Shown here: piece by piece, positions 18,232 through 25,856 of the stretch
Position numbering within the stretch: the stretch's first letter is position 1
How the letters are laid out: every line of letters starts with the position of its first letter
DNA from: Marmoricola sp. OAE513
GTDB taxonomy: Bacteria; Actinomycetota; Actinomycetes; Propionibacteriales; Nocardioidaceae
NCBI RefSeq assembly: GCF_040546585.1
Contig: NZ_JBEPOC010000001.1
Coordinates: 3,826,915-3,890,914 of the forward strand
DNA length: 64,000 bases
Direction: 5' to 3'
The notes under the pieces: generated by a model
Told to the model about the DNA's origin: nothing
The model's input: only the letters and a program-made list of their open reading frames with translations
The model's database searches: none
Made by a program: the position numbers and the translations under genes

Positions 18232-19460
18232 GCGAGCGCCCCGGGGCCGACGAGCGGCCGAAGACCCTGCTGATCACCCTGACCGGCAAGGACCGTCCAG
18301 GCGTGACCTCGACCGTGTTCGAGACCTTGGCCCGGTTCGGCGTCGAGGTGATCGACATCGAGCAGATCGTGCTGCGCCGTCGGCTCGTCCTGGGTCTGCT
18401 GGTCTCCACCCCGCGCGACTGGAAGCCGTTGCGCGACGCCGTCGAGAAGGTCGCCGACGACCTCGGGATGAGCGTCGAGGTCGAGCGCGGTGCCGGCGAC
18501 AACAAGCCGCGCCCCGACGGCCGCAGCCACGTCACCGTCCTCGGCACGCCGCTGAAGTCGGCGGCCGTCGCCGCGATCGCGGGTCGGATCGCCGACGTCG
18601 GGGCCAACATCGACCGCATCGAGCGGATGGCGCGCTACCCGGTCACGGCGATCAACCTGCACGTCTCTGGTGCCGCACCCGAGAAACTCCGCGCGGTCCT
18701 GGCCGAGGAGGCCGCCCGCCAGGGGGTCGACGTCGCGGTGCAGTCCGCGGACCTGCTGCGTCGCGGCATGCGACTGATCGTGATGGACGTCGACTCCACG
18801 CTCATCCAGGGCGAGGTGATCGAGATGCTGGCGGCACACGCCGGCTGCGAGCCCGAGGTCGCCCGGGTCACCGAGGCCGCCATGCGCGGCGAGCTCGACT
18901 TCACCGAGAGCCTGACGGCGCGGGTGAGCCTGCTCGAGGGTCTGGACGCCGGCGCGATCGAGCGCGTCTACGAGGACCTCGTGCTGGCTCCCGGAGCCCG
19001 GACGACCATCCGCACCCTCAAGCGGCTCGGCTACCGGTTCGCGATCGTCTCCGGAGGGTTCTCCCAGATCACCGACCGTCTGGCTGCTGACCTCGGCATC
19101 GACTTCGCCGCGGCGAACGAGCTGGAGATCGTCAACGGCAAGCTGACCGGGCGCGTCCTCGGCGAGGTGGTCGACCGCCCCGGCAAGGCGCGCGCGCTGC
19201 GCCGCTTCGCTGCCGAGGTCGGGATCACCGAGGCCGCGACCATCGCCATCGGCGACGGCGCCAACGACCTCGACATGCTCAGCGCCGCCGGTCTCGGGAT
19301 CGCGTTCAACGCCAAGCCGCTGGTGCAGAAGGCGGCAGACACGTCGGTGAACGTTCCGTACCTGGACACGGTGATGTACCTGCTCGGGATCAGCCGCGAG
19401 GAGATCGAGGCGGCGGACGCGGCCGCAGGCATTGTCACGCCCGCGCCGCCGCTCGGCTGA
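18228..19460 (+). CDS. serB: Phosphoserine phosphatase
   Basis: 410 aa. Two N-terminal ACT domains (about 12-85 and 100-175) precede the HAD phosphatase: DVDST (187-191) with the nucleophile Asp, SGGF (275-278) and GDGANDLDM (342-350) for Mg2+ binding. It removes phosphate from L-phosphoserine in the last step of serine synthesis; the ACT pair probably senses serine, as in mycobacterial SerB2. Coupled to the upstream hypothetical gene by ATGA. Its TGA abuts the convergent DUF4190 stop (TGATCA at 19458-19463). Confidence 0.95.
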   Translation: MSERPGADERPKTLLITLTGKDRPGVTSTVFETLARFGVEVIDIEQIVLRRRLVLGLLVSTPRDWKPLRDAVEKVADDLGMSVEVERGAGDNKPRPDGRSHVTVLGTPLKSAAVAAIAGRIADVGANIDRIERMARYPVTAINLHVSGAAPEKLRAVLAEEAARQGVDVAVQSADLLRRGMRLIVMDVDSTLIQGEVIEMLAAHAGCEPEVARVTEAAMRGELDFTESLTARVSLLEGLDAGAIERVYEDLVLAPGARTTIRTLKRLGYRFAIVSGGFSQITDRLAADLGIDFAAANELEIVNGKLTGRVLGEVVDRPGKARALRRFAAEVGITEAATIAIGDGANDLDMLSAAGLGIAFNAKPLVQKAADTSVNVPYLDTVMYLLGISREEIEAADAAAGIVTPAPPLG

Positions 19461-20255
19461 TCAGCGCTTGGAGCCCTTGAGGGTTCCGGTGGTCTTCTTC
19501 CCGCCGTCGGTCACCACGCAGGCGGCCTTCTTGTCGACGCGGAACGAGATTCCCTTGGCAGGAGCGATGTACGTGACGTCGAGCTCGGAGCTCATCGGGT
19601 CGGACCCGACGTAGCGGGCGAAGTCCTTGAAGCACCGTTCTTCGACCACCTTCCTGATCTCGTCCTGGGTGGCGTCGTTCGGCAGGTCGACCTTGAAGGC
19701 CGTGAACACCTCACCCTCGTGCGGCTTGGAGCACGGCGTGATCTCGAGGGTCGACCCGACGCGACCGGTGAGGATCTTGGGAAGGCAGTCACCGACCTTG
19801 ATCCGCGCGAGCCCGATGTCACCGGATCCGGTCTCCCGGGCCTTGTCCTGCTTCTGGTCCTCGTTCACGCCCACCGCGACGAGCGCGATGCCCGCGGCGA
19901 TCACGAGGAAGCTGATCACGATGGCGGCGATCGCGAGGCCCTTGCCGGCGGCCTCGTTCCGCTTGGCCTTGCTCAGCACGATGAAGCCCATGATGATCGC
20001 GGCGATCTGGGTCAGGCAGATCGGGATGAACGAGAGCACCAGCGCGATGATCGCCATCGTCTTGCTCGGCTCCGGGGTGCCGCCGCCGTACGCCGGAGGG
20101 TAGGCCTGGTAGCCGGTCGGGGGCGGCGGGTAGCCACCGGGTGCCGGCGCCGGCGGGGCCGGGTACGCCGGTGGGGCGGACGGCGGAGCCGGGTAGGTCG
20201 GCGGGGTGGGGCCGGTCGGCGGAGTGGGCGGAGTCGGCGGCGTCTGATCGCTCAT
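19461..20255 (-). CDS. DUF4190 membrane protein with Pro-rich N-terminus and septum-formation-like C-terminal domain
   Basis: 264 aa. Residues 1-60 are a Pro/Ala/Tyr/Gly-rich low-complexity tail (repeats of TPPTPP and YPAPP), followed by two membrane helices (about 68-92 and 105-128, the DUF4190 pattern) and an extracytoplasmic domain of about 130 residues with four Cys (DCLPKI, TPCSKPHEGEVF, ERCFKDF, AACVVTDG). The CxxPHxxEVF element is typical of actinobacterial septum-formation-domain proteins. Probably a cell-envelope protein; exact function unknown. No clear RBS decides the ATG at 20255. Confidence 0.85.
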   Translation of the reverse strand: MSDQTPPTPPTPPTGPTPPTYPAPPSAPPAYPAPPAPAPGGYPPPPTGYQAYPPAYGGGTPEPSKTMAIIALVLSFIPICLTQIAAIIMGFIVLSKAKRNEAAGKGLAIAAIVISFLVIAAGIALVAVGVNEDQKQDKARETGSGDIGLARIKVGDCLPKILTGRVGSTLEITPCSKPHEGEVFTAFKVDLPNDATQDEIRKVVEERCFKDFARYVGSDPMSSELDVTYIAPAKGISFRVDKKAACVVTDGGKKTTGTLKGSKR

Positions 20256-20293
20256 GGCGCACAGTCAACACGAGATCGCGGCCGCGAGCGCAA

Positions 20294-20803
20294 CTACCCG
20301 CGACCGACGTGGAAGCCCGTGATGCGCGCCGTACCGACGTCGAGGGACTCCCAGGGCCCGGAGACTTCGAGGACCGTCAGCGCGGACGTCGGGTACCCGG
20401 CACTGATCTCGGCGAACACCGCCGGGTCCGCACCGCCGTCGTCGAGCAGGTGCACCAGGTAGGCCATCGTCGGGTTGTGACCCACCAGCAGCACCGTGGC
20501 CGCGTCCGGGGGAACCGTTCGGAGGATCTCCAGGGCACCATCGGTGCCGGCGCTGTACAAGGACTTGTCGGTGACCGCGCCGGCACTCCAGCCCGCCCCG
20601 TCCGCCACGGCCTGCCAGGTCCCCTGGGTGCGCGCCGCGGAGGAGACCACGACGTGGTCCGGGGTGATCCCCACCGACGCTGCCCAGCGTCCGGCAGCGG
20701 TGGCGTCCGCGACACCGCGCGGCAGCAGCTCGCGGTCGTGGTCGCTGGCCGCGACCGGCTCCGCCTTCGCGTGTCGCATGACGACCAGGGTGCGGGTGCT
20801 CAT
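20294..20803 (-). CDS. Histidine phosphatase family protein (SixA-like)
   Basis: 169 aa. The phosphoacceptor motif VVMRHAKAE is at residues 7-15 and the second His is in VGHNPTMAYL (about 108), as in the SixA branch of the histidine phosphatase superfamily, which can dephosphorylate phosphohistidine proteins. Substrate unknown. ATG 20803 overlaps the stop of the upstream MFS gene by four bases, so both lie in one operon. Confidence 0.92.
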   Translation of the reverse strand: MSTRTLVVMRHAKAEPVAASDHDRELLPRGVADATAAGRWAASVGITPDHVVVSSAARTQGTWQAVADGAGWSAGAVTDKSLYSAGTDGALEILRTVPPDAATVLLVGHNPTMAYLVHLLDDGGADPAVFAEISAGYPTSALTVLEVSGPWESLDVGTARITGFHVGRG

Positions 20804-22179
20804 GGCTCCATCGTCTCAGGACGCAGTCCCCACCACGAGACGGCGCCACCGAGGACCAGCAGCCCGGTGCAGAACCAGAAGGCCTGGCGGAAGCCGTCGG
20901 TCAGGGCGACCGGGTCCTGGTAGTCGGCGCCGCTCAGGCCGACCAGAGCCGGAAGAGCCGCGACCGCGAGCAGCGAACCGGTCCGGGCGACGGCGTTGTT
21001 GATGCCGCTGGCCACCCCGGCGTGGTGGTCGGGCGCCGCGGCGAGCACGGCGGCCGTGAGTGGGGAGACCAGCATCGTCAGACCTACGGCGAAGATGGTG
21101 ATGCCCGGCAGCACGTGCACGACGTACGAGGCGTCCCGGCTCACGAACGAGAGCAGCAGCACGCCCAGGGCGCAGAGGGTCGGCCCGACGCTCATCGGCA
21201 GCCGCGGCCCGATCCTCGCCGCCACGGTGGCTGCGCGGGAGGAGAACAGCAGCATGAGGACCGTGATCGGCAGGGTCGCCACCCCTGCCTCCAGCGGTGT
21301 GTAGCCGGACGTGACCTGCAGCTGCAGCACGAGCAGGAACAGCACTGCTCCGAGTGCGCCGTAGGTCAGGAAGGTCATCACGTTCGCGGCGGTGAAGATC
21401 CGCGAGGAGAACAGCTCCGCCGGGGCCATCGCCCCGGGTCGACGCTCCAGGACCACGAAGACCGCCAGCGCGACCAGGCCGACGACCGCGCCGCCCACCA
21501 GCGGCACCGTCGGCAGGTCCCGCCAGGACGTCAGCAGGTAGGTGAGCAGGCCGAGCGCGAGCGTCCCGACGAGCGCACCCGGGACGTCGAACGGCGCGGT
21601 CTCCTCCTCGTCGCGCGACTCGGGCACCTGGCGGCCCAACCAGAGCACGAGCACGCACAGCGGGATGTTGAGGGCGAAGATCCAGCGCCAGCTGGCGTTC
21701 TCGACCAGGAACCCGCCGATGAACGGGCCCACCGCCGCGGTGATGCCGGCGTACCCGGCCCAGGTCCCGATCGCTGCGGCGCGGTCCTCGGGCCGGAACG
21801 AGCCCTGGATGATCGCCAGCGCGCCCGGGGTGAGCAGCGCGGCGGCGACGCCCTGCAGGACCCGGAAGGCGATCAGCTGGCCCGGGGTCTGGGCGAACGC
21901 GCACAGCACGCTGGCGACCGCGAAGGCAGCGACGCCGACCAGGTAGACCTTCTTGCGGCCGTGCCGGTCCCCGAGCGAGCTGCCGACCAGGATCAGCGCC
22001 GCGAGGCTCAGCAGGTAGCCGTTGACGACCCACTGCAGCGAGACCAGCCCGGCGTCGAGGTCCTCACCGATGCTGCGGACCGCGACGTTGACCACGGTGC
22101 CGTCCAGCAGCGCGACCCCCGTGCCGAGGATCACCGTGGCCAGGGTCAGCCGGCCACGCGGCGATCGGAGCTCGAGCAC
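20800..22179 (-). CDS. MFS multidrug efflux transporter, DHA2 (14-helix) type
   Basis: 459 aa integral membrane protein. LLDGTVVNVA in the first helix is the DHA2 motif, and GDRHGRKKVYLVG is motif A between helices 2 and 3; motif C-like GFLVENASWRWIF follows helix 5. These proteins export drugs or metabolites by proton antiport. The GTG start at 22179 is inferred because the next upstream in-frame codons lead into the enoyl reductase stop region; no strong RBS is seen. It is 29 bases downstream of inhA and may be read from the fabG promoter. Confidence 0.9.
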   Translation of the reverse strand: MLELRSPRGRLTLATVILGTGVALLDGTVVNVAVRSIGEDLDAGLVSLQWVVNGYLLSLAALILVGSSLGDRHGRKKVYLVGVAAFAVASVLCAFAQTPGQLIAFRVLQGVAAALLTPGALAIIQGSFRPEDRAAAIGTWAGYAGITAAVGPFIGGFLVENASWRWIFALNIPLCVLVLWLGRQVPESRDEEETAPFDVPGALVGTLALGLLTYLLTSWRDLPTVPLVGGAVVGLVALAVFVVLERRPGAMAPAELFSSRIFTAANVMTFLTYGALGAVLFLLVLQLQVTSGYTPLEAGVATLPITVLMLLFSSRAATVAARIGPRLPMSVGPTLCALGVLLLSFVSRDASYVVHVLPGITIFAVGLTMLVSPLTAAVLAAAPDHHAGVASGINNAVARTGSLLAVAALPALVGLSGADYQDPVALTDGFRQAFWFCTGLLVLGGAVSWWGLRPETMEP

Positions 22180-22208
22180 CCGGTCACGGTACGCCAGCGG
22201 ACCGACGC

Positions 22209-22979
22209 TCAGGCGCCCATCGCGTGGTAGCCGCCGTCGACGTGGACGATCTCGCCGGTGGTGGCGGGGAAGAAGTCCGAGAGCAGCGCGACGACGGCGC
22301 GCGCCGTCGGGTCCAGGTCCACGTTGTCCCAGCCGAGCGGGGCCTTGCCGGACCAGCCCTCCTCGAGGTCGGAGAACCCCGGGATGGCCTTGGCTGCCAG
22401 CGTCCGCAGAGGGCCTGCGCTGACCAGGTTCACCCGGATGCCGTCGGGTCCGAGGTCGCGGGCCAGGTAGCGCGCGGTCGACTCGAGACCGGCCTTGGCC
22501 ACGCCCATCCAGTTGTACGCCGGCCACGCAACGGTCGCGTCGAAGGTCAGGCCGACGATCGAGCCGCCGGGGCCCATCAGCGGCAGGCAGGCCTCGCTGA
22601 GCGAGGCCAACGAGTACGCCGAGACCTGCACGGCCTGCGCGACGTCCTCCCACGGACCGCCCACGAAACGGCCGCCGAGCAGTGTCTCCGGGTTGCCGTA
22701 GGCGATCGAGTGCACCACGCCGTCGAGGCCGTCGACGTGCTCGCGGACCAGGTCGGGCAGCCGCTGCAGGTGCTCGGGGTCGGTGACGTCGAGCTCGAGC
22801 ACCGGGGCCTCGGCGGGGAGCCGACCGGCGATCCGCCGGGTGATCCCGAGCGCGCGTCCGAAGTTGGAGATCAGCACGGTGGCGCCCTGCTCCTGGGCGA
22901 CCTTCGCCACCGCGAAGCCAATCGAGGTGTCCATGGTGACGCCGGCCACCAGGATCCGCTTGCCGTCGAGAATGCCCAT
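22209..22979 (-). CDS. inhA: Enoyl-ACP reductase (InhA/FabI type)
   Basis: 256 aa. GVTMDTSIGFAVAKVAQEQG is the NADH-binding start of InhA/FabI, and PAYNWMGVAKAGLE carries the Tyr-x6-Lys pair. VGLTFDATVAWP matches the mycobacterial InhA segment. It reduces trans-2-enoyl-ACP in the FAS-II cycle. The gene follows fabG with a 5-base gap, the same order as fabG1-inhA in mycobacteria, although a Nocardioides-like host would not be expected to make mycolic acids. ATG 22979 depends on the upstream promoter. Confidence 0.94.
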   Translation of the reverse strand: MGILDGKRILVAGVTMDTSIGFAVAKVAQEQGATVLISNFGRALGITRRIAGRLPAEAPVLELDVTDPEHLQRLPDLVREHVDGLDGVVHSIAYGNPETLLGGRFVGGPWEDVAQAVQVSAYSLASLSEACLPLMGPGGSIVGLTFDATVAWPAYNWMGVAKAGLESTARYLARDLGPDGIRVNLVSAGPLRTLAAKAIPGFSDLEEGWSGKAPLGWDNVDLDPTARAVVALLSDFFPATTGEIVHVDGGYHAMGA

Positions 22980-22984
22980 CGGTC

Positions 22985-23689
22985 TCAGTGCCCCATCCCT
23001 AGTCCGCCGTCGACCGGGATCACGGCCCCGGTCACGTAGCCGCTCTTCTCGTCCGCGAGCCACAGGACCGCGCCCGCGATCTCCTCCGCCGTTCCCATCC
23101 GACCCAGCGGGATCTGGGACCGGTAGGCGTCCTGCTGCTCCGCGGGGAGCTCGGCCGTCATGTCGGTCTCGATGAAGCCCGGCGCGACCACGTTGGCGGT
23201 GATCGACCGGCTGCCGAGCTCGCGCGCCAGCGACCGGGCCATCCCGACGAGTCCGGACTTCGACGCCGCGTAGTTCACCTGCCCGGGCGAGCCGAGGAGG
23301 CCGACGACGCTGGAGACGAAGACGATCCGACCGCGGCGCAACCGGAGCATGCCCTTCGCGGCCCGGCGGGCGACGCGGAAGGAGCCGGTGAGGTTGGTGT
23401 CGATCACCGAGGACCAGTCGTCGTCGGACATCCGCAGCACGAGCGTGTCGCGGGTGATGCCCGCGTTGGCGACGAGCACCTCGACCGGGCCCTGGTGCTC
23501 CTCGACGGCCGCGAAGGCAGCGTCGACCGACTCCTGGTCGGTGATCTCGCACGCGACCACGAAGGCCCCGTCAGGGCCCTCCCCGTTGCGGCTGGTCACG
23601 GCCACCTGATCGCCCGCAGCGAGGAACGCCTCGGCGATCGCGCGGCCGATCCCGCGGTTGCCGCCGGTCACCAGAACAGATCTGCTCAT
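22985..23689 (-). CDS. fabG: 3-oxoacyl-ACP reductase FabG
   Basis: 234 aa classical SDR: TGGNRGIG (residues 8-15), NAG at about 86, SSVVGLLGSPGQVNY with YAASK catalytic pair and the PGFIETDM segment typical of FabG. It reduces 3-oxoacyl-ACP with NADPH. It is the first gene of the fabG-inhA pair. ATG 23689 is preceded by TACGGT at 23696-23701 with a six-base gap, so transcription probably starts at the A of ATG. Confidence 0.95.
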   Translation of the reverse strand: MSRSVLVTGGNRGIGRAIAEAFLAAGDQVAVTSRNGEGPDGAFVVACEITDQESVDAAFAAVEEHQGPVEVLVANAGITRDTLVLRMSDDDWSSVIDTNLTGSFRVARRAAKGMLRLRRGRIVFVSSVVGLLGSPGQVNYAASKSGLVGMARSLARELGSRSITANVVAPGFIETDMTAELPAEQQDAYRSQIPLGRMGTAEEIAGAVLWLADEKSGYVTGAVIPVDGGLGMGH

Positions 23690-23771
23690 GGTGCGACCGT
23701 AGAGCCGATCTGTCGGCTACTTCCAAATCAGAGTTCGGGAGCGCCCGACGGGCACAAGAACCATCAAGATC

Positions 23772-23792
23772 GTTTGTGACTTTCCCACAAAC
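23772..23792. promoter_or_regulatory. Perfect inverted repeat upstream of fabG
   Basis: GTTTGTG (23772-23778) and CACAAAC (23786-23792) are exact inverted repeats around a 7-base spacer. The site is about 83-103 bases upstream of the predicted fabG start and is A+T-richer than its surroundings. It could be a regulator site for fabG-inhA or a hairpin at the end of a dodecin transcript; there is no U-run, so a simple terminator is less likely. Confidence 0.5.
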
Positions 23793-23797
23793 TGAGG

Positions 23798-23906
23798 TGT
23801 CGAGACGTAGTCAGTCGCAAGGCGGAGGAGCGCAGGCGTCCTCATGCGGAGCGCAGCGGAGCGGACGTCAAGCGACGACAACGCAGCGAATGGCTGCGTA
23901 TCGACA
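23798..23906. repeat. 109-bp intergenic element with nested inverted repeats
   Basis: The ends TGTCGAGACG (23798-23807) and CGTATCGACA (23897-23906) are inverted repeats matching at 9 of 10 positions. Inside are nested pairs GTCGC/GCGAC (23814-23818, 23872-23876) and CGTCC/GGACG (23837-23841, 23863-23867), plus a perfect 7-bp hairpin ACGCAGC/GCTGCGT with loop GAATG (23881-23899) and two GGAGCGCAG copies (23827, 23848). It ends two bases from the dodecin stop. It looks like a dispersed REP-like element or a structured transcript end. I see no second copy in the window. Confidence 0.5.
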
Positions 23907-23908
23907 GC

Positions 23909-24121
23909 TCAGTCGTCTTCTAGGCGGAAGCCGACCTTGATCCCGACCTGGAAGTGCTCGACGGTGCCGTCCTTGACCTGGCCGCGCACCTGGGTGACCT
24001 CGAACCAGTCGACGTGACGCAGCGTGGACGCGGCGCGCTCGATGCCGTTCCGGATCGCCTGGTCGATGCCCTCCGGGGAGGTGCCGACAATTTCGGTGAC
24101 TCGGTAGGTGCGATTCGTCAT
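23909..24121 (-). CDS. Dodecin (flavin-binding small protein)
   Basis: 70 aa, the normal dodecin length. TYRVTEIVGTSPEGIDQAI, the conserved Trp in HVDWFEVTQVRG and FQVGIKVGFRLE are diagnostic. Dodecins form 12-subunit shells that bind and store FMN, riboflavin or CoA, damping photoreactive flavins. The gene is divergent from the DUF3099 gene; CATTCT lies six bases upstream of the ATG, a weaker leaderless -10. It reads toward fabG with the structured element in between. Confidence 0.95.
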   Translation of the reverse strand: MTNRTYRVTEIVGTSPEGIDQAIRNGIERAASTLRHVDWFEVTQVRGQVKDGTVEHFQVGIKVGFRLEDD

Positions 24122-24165
24122 GGACCAAGAATGCCACGCTTCAGGGGCCGACGTACGATCGGACC

Positions 24166-24492
24166 ATGGGGTTGCTGCACCGCAAGGTCGAACCGGACGT
24201 CGTCCGGATCACTGCTGCGCCGCACAACCCCCACCAGGACATCGACAAGCGCCAGGGCCGGTACCTGCTGTCGATGACCGTCAGGATGGTCTGCTTCGTG
24301 GCGGCGCTGTTCACGGTGAGCATCCCGTGGCTCTGCGCGTCGCTCATCGGGGCGTCGTTCTTCCTCCCGTTCATCGCCGTCGTCATCGCCAACCAGGCCG
24401 CCCCGCGCGTCGCGCAGGACCTCGAGGGCCCGGGCGTCAGCCCCTTCGCCGACTACGGCGAGCTGCTACCACCCGAGGACCGGAACCGCTGA
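24166..24492 (+). CDS. DUF3099 membrane protein
   Basis: 108 aa. A polar N-terminus (VVRITAAPHNPHQDIDKRQGRYL) precedes two membrane helices (about 40-58 and 62-78), then VIANQAAPR and an acidic tail. This matches the actinobacterial DUF3099 family, of unknown function. ATG 24166 is preceded by TACGAT at 24154-24159 with a six-base gap (leaderless type). Gene order next to moaA and surf1 gives no functional clue. Confidence 0.85.
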   Translation: MGLLHRKVEPDVVRITAAPHNPHQDIDKRQGRYLLSMTVRMVCFVAALFTVSIPWLCASLIGASFFLPFIAVVIANQAAPRVAQDLEGPGVSPFADYGELLPPEDRNR

Positions 24493-24524
24493 AACCCTGA
24501 CCACCGACCAGCCGGAGGTGGCAC

Positions 24525-24601
24525 GATCGACCCAGGTCGATCACGCCTGTCCCCCGGGCGCCGACCTCGGTGCCGGACGAGACCCCCAGATCGTCCGGCA
24601 C
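24525..24601 (+). promoter_or_regulatory. Two consecutive inverted repeats in the 24493-24625 gap
   Basis: GATCGACC-CA-GGTCGATC (24525-24542) is a perfect 8-bp palindrome. GTGCCGGACGA (24570-24580) and TCGTCCGGCAC (24591-24601) form a perfect 11-bp stem with a 10-base loop. The second ends 24 bases before the GTG of the Zn-binding small protein. Both could form RNA hairpins: a terminator for the DUF3099 gene without U-run, or a structured leader for the next gene. Confidence 0.5.
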
Positions 24602-24625
24602 CACCCAATTTCGGAGACACACACC

Positions 24626-24820
24626 GTGACGACTGACGAGACCGCCTGCTCCGCCAAGGGCTGCACCGCCCCAGCACAGTGGGAGCTGCTCTGGAACAAC
24701 CCCAAGCTGCACACGCCCGACCGGCGCAAGACCTGGTTGGCGTGCGACGATCACAAGGCCTCGCTCAGCGACTTCCTCGGCGCCCGCGGCTTCCTCAAGG
24801 ACGTCGTCAGCCACCGATAG
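24626..24820 (+). CDS. Small probable zinc-binding protein (64 aa)
   Basis: 64 aa from GTG 24626. CSAKGC near the N-terminus and CDDH in the middle form a CxxxxC...CxxH set that could bind one zinc ion; LLWNNPKLHTPDRRKTWLACDDH is strongly patterned, and similar actinobacterial proteins are sometimes called acetone carboxylase, probably wrongly. An upstream in-frame ATG at 24518 would add a tail with no conserved look and run through both inverted repeats, so the GTG is preferred. Its 3' end overlaps moaA by 14 bases (convergent). Function unknown. Confidence 0.75.
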   Translation: MTTDETACSAKGCTAPAQWELLWNNPKLHTPDRRKTWLACDDHKASLSDFLGARGFLKDVVSHR

Positions 24821-25805
24821 CGGACATCGGGCGGTCCGGCTGCAGGAACGTCACGTCGTCGATACCGTGGCCCGCCCGCTTCCCGAGCATCGCCGCGACC
24901 CAGCGGTCCGCCAGCTCGTCGTCGGAGGCTCCGGCACGCATCGCCGCCCGGAGGTCGGACTCGGTGCTCGCGAACAGGCAGTCGCGCACCTGACCGTCCG
25001 CCGTCAGCCGGACCCGGTCGCAGTCCCCGCAGAACGGCCGGGTCACCGAGGCGATCACCCCGACGCTGGCAGGGCCGCCGTCGACCAGGAACTCCTCGGC
25101 CGGCGCGCTGCCGCGCGGCGTACCGGTCGGGGTGAGGACGAACTCGGACTCCAGCGAGGCCAGGATCTCCTCGGCGGTGACCATGTCCTCGCGTGTCCAC
25201 CCGTGCTGGGCGTCCAGCGGCATCTGCTCGATGAAGCGCAGCTGGTAGCCGCGCTCGAGGCACCAGGCGAGCAGCTCCGGCGCCTGGTCGTCGTTGATCC
25301 CGCGCAGCAGGACGGCGTTGACCTTCACCGGGGTGAGGCCGGCTGCCTCGGCCGCCCGGAGGCCGGCGATCACGTCGTGCAGCCGGTCCCGGCGGGTGAT
25401 CGTGTGGAAGTCCGCGGCCCGCACGGTGTCCAGGCTGACGTTCACCCGGTCGAGGCCCGCGGCAGCAAGGGTCGGCGCGACCCGCTCGAGACCCAGCGCG
25501 TTCGTCGTGATCGAGACGTCGGGGGTCGGGGCCAGCGCCTTGGTACGGCGCACGATGTCGGCAAGCCCGCGGCGCAGCAGGGGTTCGCCCCCGGTGAACC
25601 GGACCTCGGTGATCCCGAGACGTTCCACGCCGATGCCGACGAGCCGGACCACCTCGTCGTCGGTCAGCGCCTCCTCGTGCGGGAGCCAGTCCAGGCCTTC
25701 GGCCGGCATGCAGTAGCTGCAGCGAAGGTTGCACCGGTCCGTCAGGGAGACCCTGAGGTCGGTGGCGATGCGACCGTGACGGTCGACCAGCTCCTGCGTG
25801 CGCAT
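24807..25805 (-). CDS. moaA: GTP 3',8-cyclase MoaA
   Basis: 332 aa radical-SAM enzyme for the first step of molybdenum cofactor synthesis. The N-terminal CNLRCSYC (Cys25, 29, 32) binds the SAM cluster; FTGGEPLLR follows; the C-terminal substrate cluster uses PFCGDCDRVR and RDCLFA. The C-terminal GG tail needed for activity is present (SAIGG). ATG 25805 has TAGGAT (25812-25817) six bases upstream. Other moa genes are not in the window. Confidence 0.96.
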   Translation of the reverse strand: MRTQELVDRHGRIATDLRVSLTDRCNLRCSYCMPAEGLDWLPHEEALTDDEVVRLVGIGVERLGITEVRFTGGEPLLRRGLADIVRRTKALAPTPDVSITTNALGLERVAPTLAAAGLDRVNVSLDTVRAADFHTITRRDRLHDVIAGLRAAEAAGLTPVKVNAVLLRGINDDQAPELLAWCLERGYQLRFIEQMPLDAQHGWTREDMVTAEEILASLESEFVLTPTGTPRGSAPAEEFLVDGGPASVGVIASVTRPFCGDCDRVRLTADGQVRDCLFASTESDLRAAMRAGASDDELADRWVAAMLGKRAGHGIDDVTFLQPDRPMSAIGG

Positions 25806-25856
25806 GAACCGATCCTAGTGTCCGACCCTCAAGGACCCACGGCTACGCTCGCCCGA

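Noticed and set aside
24518..24820. Longer 100-aa form of the small zinc-binding protein
   Set aside because: The N-terminal part runs through two perfect inverted repeats and has no conserved character; GTG 24626 starts the patterned region.
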